Assembly (NCBI GenBank): GCA_002336805.1
Contig: DDEZ01000013.1
Location: 291,648-355,647 of the forward strand
Reading direction: 5' to 3'
From: Bacteroidetes bacterium UBA1941
GTDB lineage: Bacteria > Bacteroidota > Bacteroidia > Chitinophagales > LD1
DNA length: 64,000 nt
Shown here: in pieces, positions 52,101 through 60,097 of the stretch
Position numbering within the stretch: position 1 is the first letter of the stretch
Layout: each line of letters begins with the position of its first letter
Position numbers and translations under genes: made by a program
The notes under the pieces: model-generated
What the model was told of the DNA's origin: nothing
The model's database searches: none
Seen by the model: the letters and a program-made list of their open reading frames with translations, nothing else

Positions 52101-55100
52101 CCTACAACTATACTGTGAGCGATGCCAATAGCTGCCAGCAGACGGGCAGTGTGACGGTGACACAGCCTGCCTCAGCTTTCACAGTGACGGCTGCTCATAC
52201 TAATGTAAACTGTTTTGGCGCAGCTACAGGTACTATCACACTGACAGAGACAGGTGGTACTACACCATATGGTGCAGTGACGTGGAGCGGCGGCCTGAGC
52301 GGCACCAATCCTATCAACGTAGCAGCCGGTACATACAACTATACTGTGACCGATGCCAATAGCTGCCAGCAGACGGGCAGTGTGACGGTGACGCAGCCAG
52401 CTTCAGCTTTCACAGTGACAGCAGCTCATACCAATGTAAACTGCTTCGGAGCAGCTACGGGTACTATCACCCTAACAGAAACAGGTGGCACCACACCATA
52501 TAGTGCTGTGACCTGGAGCGGTGGCCTGAGTGGCACCAATCCTATCAACGTAGCAGCCGGTACATACAACTATACTGTGACCGATGCCAATAGCTGCCAG
52601 CAAACCGGCAGTGTGACGGTGACACAGCCTGCAGCTGCGTTCACAGTGACAGCTACTCATACTGATGTAAACTGCTTTGGAGCCTCTACGGGTACTATCA
52701 CGCTGACCGAGACTGGTGGTACTACACCATATGGTGCAGTGACGTGGAGCGGCGGCCTGAGTGGCACCAATCCTATCAACGTAGCAGCTGGCACGTACAA
52801 TTATACAGTGACTGATGCCAATAGCTGCCAGCAGACCGGCAGTGTAACGGTGACTCAGCCAGCCTCAGCTTTCACAGTTACGGCTGCTCATACTAATGTA
52901 AACTGCTTCGGAGCCTCTACTGGTACTATCACGCTGACCGAGACGGGTGGTACTACACCATATGGTACAGTGACGTGGAGCGGCGGCCTGAGTGGCACCA
53001 ATCCTATCAACGTGGCTGCGGGTACCTACAACTATACAGTGACTGACGCCAACAGCTGCCAGCAGACGGGCAGTGTGACGGTGACTCAGCCAGCCTCAGC
53101 TTTCACAGTGACGGCTGCTCATACCAATGTAAACTGCTTCGGAGCCTCTACGGGTACTATCACGCTGACCGAGACAGGTGGTACCACACCATATGGTGCA
53201 GTGACGTGGAGCGGCGGCCTGAGCGGCACCAATCCTATCAACGTGGCTGCGGGTACATATAACTATACGGTGACTGACGCCAATAGCTGCCAGCAGACGG
53301 GCAGTGTGACGGTGACCCAGCCAGCGGCGGCCTTCACAGTGACAGCTACTCATACAGATGTAAACTGCTTTGGAGCCTCTAGCGGTACTATCACGCTGAC
53401 CGAAGCAGGAGGCACTACACCATATGGTGCAGTGACCTGGAGCGGTGGCCTGAGTGGTACCAATCCTATCAACGTAGCAGCCGGCACGTACAACTATACA
53501 GTGAGCGATGCCAATAGCTGCCAGCAGACGGGCAGTGTGACGGTGACACAGCCTGCAGCCGCCTTTACGGTAACCGCAGCGCATACTGATGTGCGGTGTA
53601 AGGGTGTACCGACGGGTACTATCACGCTGACCGAAGCGGGTGGTACTACACCGTACGGTGCAGTGACCTGGAGCGGCGGCCTGAGCGGTACCAATCCTAT
53701 CAACGTAGCTGCCGGTACATACAACTATACAGTGACCGATGCCAATAGCTGCCAGCAGACGGGCAGTGTGACGGTGACCCAGCCAGCCTCAGCTTTCACA
53801 GTGACAGCTGCTCATACCAATGTAAACTGCTTTGGCGCAGCTACGGGTACTATCACGCTGACCGAGACAGGTGGTACCACACCATATAGCGCTGTGACGT
53901 GGAGCGGCGGCCTGAGCGGCACCAATCCTATCAACGTAGCTGCCGGCACGTACAACTATACAGTGACTGACGCCAATAGCTGCCAGCAGACGGGCAGTGT
54001 GACGGTGACCCAGCCAGCGGCGGCCTTCTCAGTGACAGCTACTCATACAGATGTAAACTGCTTTGGCGCAGCTACAGGTACTATCACGCTGACCGAGACA
54101 GGAGGCACTACACCATATGGTGCAGTGACCTGGAGCGGTGGCCTAAGTGGTACTAATCCTATCAACGTAGCAGCCGGCACGTACAACTATACAGTGAGCG
54201 ATGCCAATAGCTGCCAGCAGACGGGCAGTGTGACGGTGACACAGCCTGCAGCCGCCTTTACGGTGACCGCAGCGCATACTGATGTGCGGTGCAAGGGTGT
54301 ACCGACGGGTACTATCACGCTGACCGAAGCGGGTGGCACCACACCATATGGTGCAGTGACCTGGAGCGGCGGCCTGAGCGGTACCAATCCTATCAACGTA
54401 CCGGCTGGTACCTACAACTATACCGTGACAGATGCCAATAGCTGCCAGCAGACCGGCACTGTGACAGTAGCAGAGCCGGCCAATGTTTTTGCAGTCACGT
54501 CGACGCATGTAGATGTCACCTGCTATGGCGCCTCTACCGGCAGCCTAACGCTGAGCCAGAGTGGTGGTAGCCCGGCATACGCCGCGCCTAGGTGGCTGGA
54601 TGGCCCTACGGGAACTACCCGAAGCAATCTGCCTGTCGGCACCTATTACTTTGCTGACTCGGATTCTCATGGCTGTCTGGTCATAGACTCAGTGACCATA
54701 CTCGGCCCGGCCAACGGTTTCATAGTGACAGCCACGCATACAGATGTACAGTGCTTTGGTGGCGCTACAGGTACCATCACACTCACGGAGACAGGTGGTA
54801 CGACACCATATACGGCCGTGACCTGGACAGGTGGCCTCTCCGGCACCAGCCCTACCAATGTGCCTGCCGGTAGCTATACCTACTCCGTGTCAGATGCTGG
54901 TGGCTGCCAGCAGACCGCTACCGTGACCGTGACGCAGCCTGCTGCAGCATTTAGTGTGACAGCAGCTCATACAGACGTACTCTGCCGCGGCGGCTCATCA
55001 GGTACTATCACGCTGACCGAAGCGGGTGGTACTACACCGTACGGTGCAGTGACATGGAGCGGCGGCCTGAGCGGTACCAATCCTATCAACGTAGCAGCCG

Positions 55101-57619
55101 GTACATACAATTATACAGTGACTGACGCTAATAGTTGCCAGCAGACAGGCAGTGCGACAGTAGCTGAGCCGGCTTCCGTATTCTCGGTATCTGAGACACA
55201 TGTAAACGTAGCTTGCTTTGGCAATAACACGGGATCCATCACACTGACAGGATCGGGGGGTACTACTCCATACGGCACTGCATGGTGGTCTGATGGCGCT
55301 ACCGGAAATGTCCGTAGCAACCTCCTGGCCGGCACCTATAATTATACAGACAGCGATCACAACGGCTGTCTCGTGACCGGCTCTGTGACCATCACTCAGC
55401 CTGCTACCGGCGGTATGACCATTACTACTACAGAGACAGATGCCACCTGCAGCTACAATAGCAATGGCTCGGCTACTGCTACTGTGAGCGGTGGTGTATC
55501 TCCATACGGATTCTCATGGAGTGGCGGCTTCACACAAAACGATCCATCCACCTCTACTAATAGTAATCTCGCACCGGCCGCCTATACCGTGACCGTCACA
55601 GATGCTAACGGATGTACCGCCTCCGGCGCCACTACTGTCAATGCCCCTGCGCGTATCACCGCACAGCTGGCTGTGACCAATGTGACCTGCTTTGGAGGTA
55701 TCAATGGTTCTGTCACTGTGACCTCCGGTGGCGGTACAGGTACCATAGGATATACATGGAGTGCCAATGCCGGCTCTCCTGGCAATTCACCTACAGCATC
55801 CAACCTGGCTGCAGGCACCTATCAGGTGACCCTCACAGATGCCAATGGCTGCCAGCTCGATACCTTTGCTACCGTAGGCCAGCCTGCCTCCGCACTTACA
55901 TTCGCCACACCGGTCTTTGTCAAGAACGTATCCTGCAATGGTGGCAGTGATGGTGAGATCAGGTATACTGTCAGCGGAGGTACCGGTCCTTATGCCTACA
56001 CATGGTCTGGCTCGGCAGCAGGATCTGGCAATGACGCCACAAACCTCGCCGCCGCCAGCTATGATGTGACCATCACAGATGCCAATGGCTGCTCGGTGAC
56101 CAATACACAGGTAGTGACAGAGCCTACAGCCGTGACCATCACCACACAGTCGCAGACCAATGTGACCTGCAATGGTAATACAGACGGTACAGCTACACTC
56201 ACAGCATCTGGCGGTACACCGGGAGGGGTATACACCTATGTGTGGAGTCCATCAGTCAGCTCAGGCAATACTGCTACGGGTCTGGCGGCGGGTCTCTATA
56301 CTGTAGTAGTGAGTGACAATAACTCCTGCACTGTACAGACCACATTTACTATCACAGCGCCTCCGGCTATTTCAGCCTCGCTGGCACCGGTCAATGTACT
56401 CTGCCATGGGGACAATAACGGATCTATCACTGTTACGGCATCAGGTGGCACACCGGCAATAGCTGGATATGTCTACACATGGACGCCAAACGTAAGCACG
56501 ACCAATACTGCTGGCAATCTCACCGCCGGCAGCTACAGCGTAGTGGTGTCAGACTCCCTGGGATGCAATGTGACCAGGTCTGCCACTATCACCGAGCCGG
56601 CTGCGCTGGTACTCACTGCAGCCTCAGTGGTCAGTGTATCCTGCAGCCGTGATAGCAATGGACAGATCACATTCGCTGCATCCGGAGGTACACCGGGCTA
56701 TCAGTATGCTATCTCGCCTGATGGTGTTACATTCTCTTCGCCAAACGGGTCAGGTGTTTTCACCGACCTCAAGATAGGCACCTATACAGGCCAGGTGACT
56801 GATGCTAACGGATGTACCAGTACAGCCACAGCTACCATCACTGCTCCTGACTCTGTGACAGTGGCCATCAAGATTGATACAGTGAAGTGTTATGGTGAAA
56901 ATAACGGTGCACTGACAGTGACCTCTACAGGTGGCACACCGGGATACACATATGACTTTAGCGGTGGTATATCCAACACTACGGGCATAGATCAGGGGCT
57001 CGTAGCTGGCAACTATGGTGTGACAGTCACAGACAGCAGGGGCTGTGCGCAGACCTACCAGGTAGCCGTGCCTCAGCCGGACTCTCTGCAGATCACTATC
57101 ACACCGGAGCATCCTACGGTAAATCTCGGCGAGACCACAGTGATACAGGCTAGCTCAAACTCTCCGTATGAGGTCATCTACAACTGGAGCCCTGCAGAAG
57201 GACTGAGCAATACGACCGGCAGCAACGTGTCTGTCACTACCAATAACAGCATGCTCTACTCTGTCACCGCTTATATCAATCCGCATGGTGAGCACTGTAC
57301 CGTAAACCTGCAGGTACCGGTCACCGTCACACCGATATACAATGTGTATGTGCCTAATGCATTTACTCCAAATGATGATGGAATCAATGATGTCTTTGAA
57401 ATATATGGCAATAAGAAGACCTTCAAATTTGTAGAGGTATCTGTGTTTGACAGGTGGGGAGAGCGTGTATTCTTCTCTAATGATGTCAACTTCCAGTGGG
57501 ATGGTATATACAATGGCGCGAAACTGGAGCCAGGCACCTTTGTATACCAGATATCCATCGTATTCATAGACGAGCATGCACAGCCTGACTACAAGGGCTC
57601 GCTGTTGCTCATAAGATAA
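49115..57619 (+). CDS. Giant SprB-like adhesin: L-type lectin, PKD, SprB repeats, T9SS type B domain
   Basis: 2834 residues. After the signal peptide (LLFSGTSTAQ) comes a bacterial L-type lectin domain (~25-240: GGADGIVFILTNN, GNSFAVEYDTWQN), then a PKD domain (SWAWNFGDPGSG, NPSHTFSTTGTFTVSLTITD). About thirty SprB-type ~77-residue repeats follow. Thirteen near-identical copies (51482-54484) encode AFTVTAAHTNVNCFGAATGT, GGTTPYGAVTWSGGLSGTNP and TYNYTVTDANSCQQTGSV. The end is a T9SS type B (gliding-motility-type) domain with VPNAFTPNDDGINDVFEIYG, VFDRWGERVFFSND and GTFVYQISIVF. It is a surface adhesin exported by the type IX system; a role in gliding or attachment is inference. The start ATG opens a good signal peptide. 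Confidence 0.92.
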   Translation: MSFKHLLVLSVSVFFLLFSGTSTAQNYTVINDASSYSGCNCYRLTPAVNNQGGGVYQNNTINLNNSFDYTFNVFLGCNGSGGADGIVFILTNNITGIGAQGGGLGYSGLSGNSFAVEYDTWQNSQDPSYDHIAFEAGGSVNHNVAGPVPALASQAMIDDCNWHTTEIIWNVNTQTYSVYFDGTLRLTYTGNIVNNFFGGNPIVNWGWSGSTGGGNNDQRFCVTQTSSWTAGTNYQSCNPTMQFRDISTTNVGSVQSWAWNFGDPGSGASNTSTLQNPSHTFSTTGTFTVSLTITDVTGCTNTYSHIVTINPPISLSATPQSPTCNGAANGNIPTTITGGFGAAAGYGGYQYIWSNGAQTSGEVGVTAGTYTVTVNDGVCSATASYTLTQPAALTATTSHTDASCGSNNGSVSMTITGGTQPYTGVNWNLVPASGSGNGPYVRNNVPAAIYVADFHDANGCSALLTYRETVNSLPCGYNISTSSTNVNCYGQSTGSVTVTVTGGTGPSIYWTNSGGTNVGSGATLSNLPAGAYTYHYSDANGQNFTGTVTVNQPGAAMVATLATTNATCSYLNNGSAVASVTANGNSPYSYAWSASGQGNSPSASNLSQGAISVVITDNLGCTATASGTISGQPAIVPGTVTTTSTSCRGDSTGSAVVSPSGGVSPYTYLWNNSPTAIGAGDYGIPAGTYTVTVTDHNGCTAQASGTVGQPAAAFTVTPAHTDVACFGNTTGTITLTQAGGTPAYATPLWLDGPTGTTRSNLAAGTYYFADSDSHGCLVIDSIKILQPSSAFTVTAAHTNVNCFGAATGTITLTETGGTTPYGAVTWSGGLSGTNPINVAAGTYNYTVTDANSCQQTGSVTVTQPASAFTVTAAHTNVNCFGASTGTITLTETGGTTPYSAVTWSGGLSGTNPINVAAGTYNYTVTDANSCQQTGSVTVTQPAAAFTVTATHTDVNCFGAATGTITLTEAGGTTPYGAVTWSGGLSGTNPINVAAGTYNYTVSDANSCQQTGSVTVTQPASAFTVTAAHTNVNCFGAATGTITLTETGGTTPYGAVTWSGGLSGTNPINVAAGTYNYTVTDANSCQQTGSVTVTQPASAFTVTAAHTNVNCFGAATGTITLTETGGTTPYSAVTWSGGLSGTNPINVAAGTYNYTVTDANSCQQTGSVTVTQPAAAFTVTATHTDVNCFGASTGTITLTETGGTTPYGAVTWSGGLSGTNPINVAAGTYNYTVTDANSCQQTGSVTVTQPASAFTVTAAHTNVNCFGASTGTITLTETGGTTPYGTVTWSGGLSGTNPINVAAGTYNYTVTDANSCQQTGSVTVTQPASAFTVTAAHTNVNCFGASTGTITLTETGGTTPYGAVTWSGGLSGTNPINVAAGTYNYTVTDANSCQQTGSVTVTQPAAAFTVTATHTDVNCFGASSGTITLTEAGGTTPYGAVTWSGGLSGTNPINVAAGTYNYTVSDANSCQQTGSVTVTQPAAAFTVTAAHTDVRCKGVPTGTITLTEAGGTTPYGAVTWSGGLSGTNPINVAAGTYNYTVTDANSCQQTGSVTVTQPASAFTVTAAHTNVNCFGAATGTITLTETGGTTPYSAVTWSGGLSGTNPINVAAGTYNYTVTDANSCQQTGSVTVTQPAAAFSVTATHTDVNCFGAATGTITLTETGGTTPYGAVTWSGGLSGTNPINVAAGTYNYTVSDANSCQQTGSVTVTQPAAAFTVTAAHTDVRCKGVPTGTITLTEAGGTTPYGAVTWSGGLSGTNPINVPAGTYNYTVTDANSCQQTGTVTVAEPANVFAVTSTHVDVTCYGASTGSLTLSQSGGSPAYAAPRWLDGPTGTTRSNLPVGTYYFADSDSHGCLVIDSVTILGPANGFIVTATHTDVQCFGGATGTITLTETGGTTPYTAVTWTGGLSGTSPTNVPAGSYTYSVSDAGGCQQTATVTVTQPAAAFSVTAAHTDVLCRGGSSGTITLTEAGGTTPYGAVTWSGGLSGTNPINVAAGTYNYTVTDANSCQQTGSATVAEPASVFSVSETHVNVACFGNNTGSITLTGSGGTTPYGTAWWSDGATGNVRSNLLAGTYNYTDSDHNGCLVTGSVTITQPATGGMTITTTETDATCSYNSNGSATATVSGGVSPYGFSWSGGFTQNDPSTSTNSNLAPAAYTVTVTDANGCTASGATTVNAPARITAQLAVTNVTCFGGINGSVTVTSGGGTGTIGYTWSANAGSPGNSPTASNLAAGTYQVTLTDANGCQLDTFATVGQPASALTFATPVFVKNVSCNGGSDGEIRYTVSGGTGPYAYTWSGSAAGSGNDATNLAAASYDVTITDANGCSVTNTQVVTEPTAVTITTQSQTNVTCNGNTDGTATLTASGGTPGGVYTYVWSPSVSSGNTATGLAAGLYTVVVSDNNSCTVQTTFTITAPPAISASLAPVNVLCHGDNNGSITVTASGGTPAIAGYVYTWTPNVSTTNTAGNLTAGSYSVVVSDSLGCNVTRSATITEPAALVLTAASVVSVSCSRDSNGQITFAASGGTPGYQYAISPDGVTFSSPNGSGVFTDLKIGTYTGQVTDANGCTSTATATITAPDSVTVAIKIDTVKCYGENNGALTVTSTGGTPGYTYDFSGGISNTTGIDQGLVAGNYGVTVTDSRGCAQTYQVAVPQPDSLQITITPEHPTVNLGETTVIQASSNSPYEVIYNWSPAEGLSNTTGSNVSVTTNNSMLYSVTAYINPHGEHCTVNLQVPVTVTPIYNVYVPNAFTPNDDGINDVFEIYGNKKTFKFVEVSVFDRWGERVFFSNDVNFQWDGIYNGAKLEPGTFVYQISIVFIDEHAQPDYKGSLLLIR
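51482..54484 (+). repeat. Thirteen tandem 231-bp repeats with three-copy higher-order pattern
   Basis: Exactly 13 x 231 bp = 3003 bp. Key residues vary in step of three copies: copies 1-9 run AAHTN, AAHTN, ATHTD in three cycles, with the third copy of each cycle preceded by PAAAF. Copies 10 and 13 carry the distinctive VRCKGVP variant, and 11-12 repeat the AAHTN, ATHTD order. Diverged repeats flank the block on both sides. Confidence 0.9.
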
Positions 57620-57639
57620 GCTATCAGACCATTAACAGA

Positions 57640-57668
57640 AGACCCGCCCTATCAGGCGGGTCTTTTTA
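57640..57668 (+). terminator. Terminator of the adhesin gene
   Basis: AGACCCGCC (57640-57648) pairs with GGCGGGTCT (57655-57663), with a 6-base loop, followed by TTTT and A/T-rich sequence. Confidence 0.9.
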
Positions 57669-57681
57669 TTTCCGGGCAAAT

Positions 57682-57711
57682 AAAAAGGGGCCACCTATGA
57701 CAGCAGCCCCA
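57682..57711 (-). terminator. Possible terminator of the tiny secreted-protein gene
   Basis: On the minus strand a GGGGC / GCCCC stem with a long loop is followed by T5. It is weak because the loop is ~13 bases. Confidence 0.4.
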
Positions 57712-57746
57712 CGTCAAAATCCAATAGGATCTATTTTGAAGGTAAA

Positions 57747-57908
57747 TTAATTGCCGGTGCGTAGGGGAGAGGTGATGTCATCCCACAGGATCGGTTGGTC
57801 CGTCTGCATTTGTCTTGCAGTGGGCGGCGGCATACGTGTGCCCGACTCCAGGCTGTAGGAGTGCATACTACCGGCGGTAATGAATAGAAGCAGGAGCAAG
57901 ACTTTCAT
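57747..57908 (-). CDS. Very small secreted protein (53 residues)
   Basis: The ATG at 57908 opens a 53-codon frame: a signal-like hydrophobic start (MKVLLLLLFITAGSMHS) and a short mature part with SLESGTRMPPPTARQ, then DQPILWDDITSPLRTGN. No lipobox Cys is present. It has its own possible terminator and lies in a gap that otherwise has no gene. Function unknown; not a recognised family. Confidence 0.5.
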   Translation of the reverse strand: MKVLLLLLFITAGSMHSYSLESGTRMPPPTARQMQTDQPILWDDITSPLRTGN

Positions 57909-57975
57909 ACGGCAAATCTAAATTTCAGAGCTGCCGCTTTTTTGCCCAAAATAGTCGAAACCTTACCGTTTGAGC

Positions 57976-59367
57976 TTAGTGTACCTGTCTCATCCTGGAT
58001 AATAGCATACCATAGATCGCGTAGCTGCCACTCTGATAGGTATCGTATATTTTCTGGAGGCGTGCTGGTAGGGTACCTGCGCCCCGGCGGTCAAAAAAGG
58101 CTTTGATAAGGCTGTAGTAGCCGGGGTAGCTACTGTTAGCACTGGTGTATCCGTTATTTCGCAGAAACTTGACATGCTTGCGGCAGTTCTCCAGGGCTAC
58201 ATCTTGCTGTCCGGACAGGTAGAAATAGGCCACCTGTAGATTCCGTAGTTCCAGTTCATACTGGAAATATGTAGCCTTGAAATTTTTCTCAAAGCCCAGC
58301 TGAATAAAATCAAAAGCTTTGTCATGATCACCTTTCAGCAAGCAGTATTTCACATAGGTGATCACGTCGCGCACCAGCATCAGCTCAGTGGTACGAGTAC
58401 CATAGTCTGCAAACAGGCGCTCAAACACCGCCGCTGCAGCATCCATATGGCCGGTGATCATGGCCAGCTGCAGGTATTTGGTCTGGTGGTAATAAAATTC
58501 AGGGATCTCATGGGCTTCAGACGATGTCATGCGCTCATGGTAGCGCGCGAATGCTGCCTCAAACCTGCTCGCGAAATACATGAATTCATTTATCTTCAGC
58601 TCTAAGCGTAGCAATTCGCGACTGTTTTCCCCACTCGCGATACTTTGCACAAACTGATGAGCGCTTTGCGCTAGTGTCAGCCCTGCCTCATGCTCATAAG
58701 CTGCCTGATAAAAATAGAGCCATACTTTGTAGTATTCCAGTACAGATGTGATACTGTAGGTGTTGTCGGGTTTATCCAGCCGCTCTATCCTTTTCCTTAT
58801 TTCTTCTTTACGGTCATTAAATTCAAGGGCGGCCAAGAGACGCTCCAGGTCATACAGCAGCAGTCTGCAGCTGGCAAAATAGTTGGCATCTTTTCGTGCC
58901 TCTCCGCTGTGCAGGGCTACGTACTTTGAGGTGAGCTCCTTTACCGTTTTTTCCTCCCGGTATACCAGCGGCATATTGACCTGTATCATATCCAGGCACT
59001 TTTTTATAAAAGTGATGTTGTGAGCAGTATCCTCCGTCTCAGATTTTATTTTCAGGTACCGGGGCAGAGCCGCATAGAAAAGCCTGTTCATCGATACACG
59101 GGAGCTCAGGTAGTCCAGCAGAACGATCTCATCCTCACCAAAGATGGCCTGATAGCAGCGCGCCAGTAGCTCTGAGGTGATCTTGTCCAGATGCGCAGTG
59201 GTGATGCCTGTCTCGTGCAGTATGGCTTGTTTGTCCAGCTCAGGCTGGGCCGCCTGTTCATTCATCAGGCGCCATACCTCTCCCATAGTACCTCTGGGTG
59301 CCAGGCTACTCAGTTTAGACCGCTCAGGATCTTTTACATTTTTGAGAAAAACAAAAAGCAGATTCAT
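57976..59367 (-). CDS. Alpha-helical (TPR-like solenoid) protein of unknown function
   Basis: 463 residues, almost entirely helical, without signal peptide or membrane segment. Pairs such as VLEYYKVWLYFYQAAYEHEA, ELKINEFMYFASRFEAAFAR, YLQLAMITGHMDAAAAVFER and LLKGDHDKAFDFIQLGFEKN have the small-residue spacing of degenerate TPRs. The N-terminus (LAPRGTMGEVWRLMNEQAAQ) is not recognised. I cannot assign a family; a cytoplasmic scaffold is the modest reading. It is followed upstream by the response-regulator gene in the same direction, 94 bp away. Confidence 0.7.
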   Translation of the reverse strand: MNLLFVFLKNVKDPERSKLSSLAPRGTMGEVWRLMNEQAAQPELDKQAILHETGITTAHLDKITSELLARCYQAIFGEDEIVLLDYLSSRVSMNRLFYAALPRYLKIKSETEDTAHNITFIKKCLDMIQVNMPLVYREEKTVKELTSKYVALHSGEARKDANYFASCRLLLYDLERLLAALEFNDRKEEIRKRIERLDKPDNTYSITSVLEYYKVWLYFYQAAYEHEAGLTLAQSAHQFVQSIASGENSRELLRLELKINEFMYFASRFEAAFARYHERMTSSEAHEIPEFYYHQTKYLQLAMITGHMDAAAAVFERLFADYGTRTTELMLVRDVITYVKYCLLKGDHDKAFDFIQLGFEKNFKATYFQYELELRNLQVAYFYLSGQQDVALENCRKHVKFLRNNGYTSANSSYPGYYSLIKAFFDRRGAGTLPARLQKIYDTYQSGSYAIYGMLLSRMRQVH

Positions 59368-59461
59368 ACTATCCGGGTCATGGCCTCCACAAGCAAGCCC
59401 CGACAGCTATTTACAAAAAAATAAGGACACCATCCATGCGGATCTGCCAAAGGCAAGTATA

Positions 59462-60097
59462 TCAGATCACCTTGTTTTCATAGGCCCACTTGATCAGGCC
59501 TACGATAGTAGTAGTGTGCGTTTTTCTATAGATGTTTTTGCGGTGCGTCTCTACTGTACGCTCGCTGATACTGAGTTGCCTGCCTATATCTGCATTAGAG
59601 TATTCTTTGGCTATGAGGTCTATGATCTCGCGCTCACGGTCGGTGAGGTTCACGCGCTCTTCTTCTTCCTTGCGCCGTGAGTGGTCATTCATAGATCTTA
59701 TGATCGTAGCTGCTATCTCATCTGAGAAATACTGCCCGCCGTTATTCACTTTCTCCAGCGCTTCTATCAGCTCTTTATTGCTTGCATTTTTGTAAATGTA
59801 TCCTGAGGCACCCGCGTCTATCATTCCATTGATATGGGCAGTATCGCCATGCATAGACAGTGCTATGACCCGGGTGTGAGGATAGAGGCGTGTGATGGCG
59901 CGCGTCAGTTCTATGCCGTTCATCTCCGGCATGCTGATATCTGTGAGTACGATATCGGCCGGCTCCTTTTTTAGTAGCTCGAGCACCTGTACGCCATTTT
60001 TGGCCACACCTTTTACATGGATATGCGGGTGGGTATTGAGGATGGACATCAGGCCATCTATCATGATCTGATGATCGTCAGCTATGATCAGTTTCAT
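59462..60097 (-). CDS. NarL/LuxR-type response regulator
   Basis: 211 residues. The receiver domain has KLIIADDHQIMIDGL, the phosphoacceptor Asp in PADIVLTDISMPEMNGIE, the Ser/Thr at VIALSMHGD and Lys at GYIYKNASN. The C-terminal LuxR HTH runs from VNLTDREREIIDLIAKEYSN through DIGRQLSISERTVETHRKNI. It is the partner of the kinase whose gene overlaps its start by 20 bp. Target genes are unknown. Confidence 0.95.
   Translation of the reverse strand: MKLIIADDHQIMIDGLMSILNTHPHIHVKGVAKNGVQVLELLKKEPADIVLTDISMPEMNGIELTRAITRLYPHTRVIALSMHGDTAHINGMIDAGASGYIYKNASNKELIEALEKVNNGGQYFSDEIAATIIRSMNDHSRRKEEEERVNLTDREREIIDLIAKEYSNADIGRQLSISERTVETHRKNIYRKTHTTTIVGLIKWAYENKVI

Noticed and set aside
53096..53724. 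Minus-strand ORFs across the adhesin repeats
   Set aside because: Periodic shadows of the repeat array, recurring at the same spacing.
51482..54484. CRISPR-like regular repeats
   Set aside because: The 231-bp units are coding, contiguous, in frame, and have no spacers.
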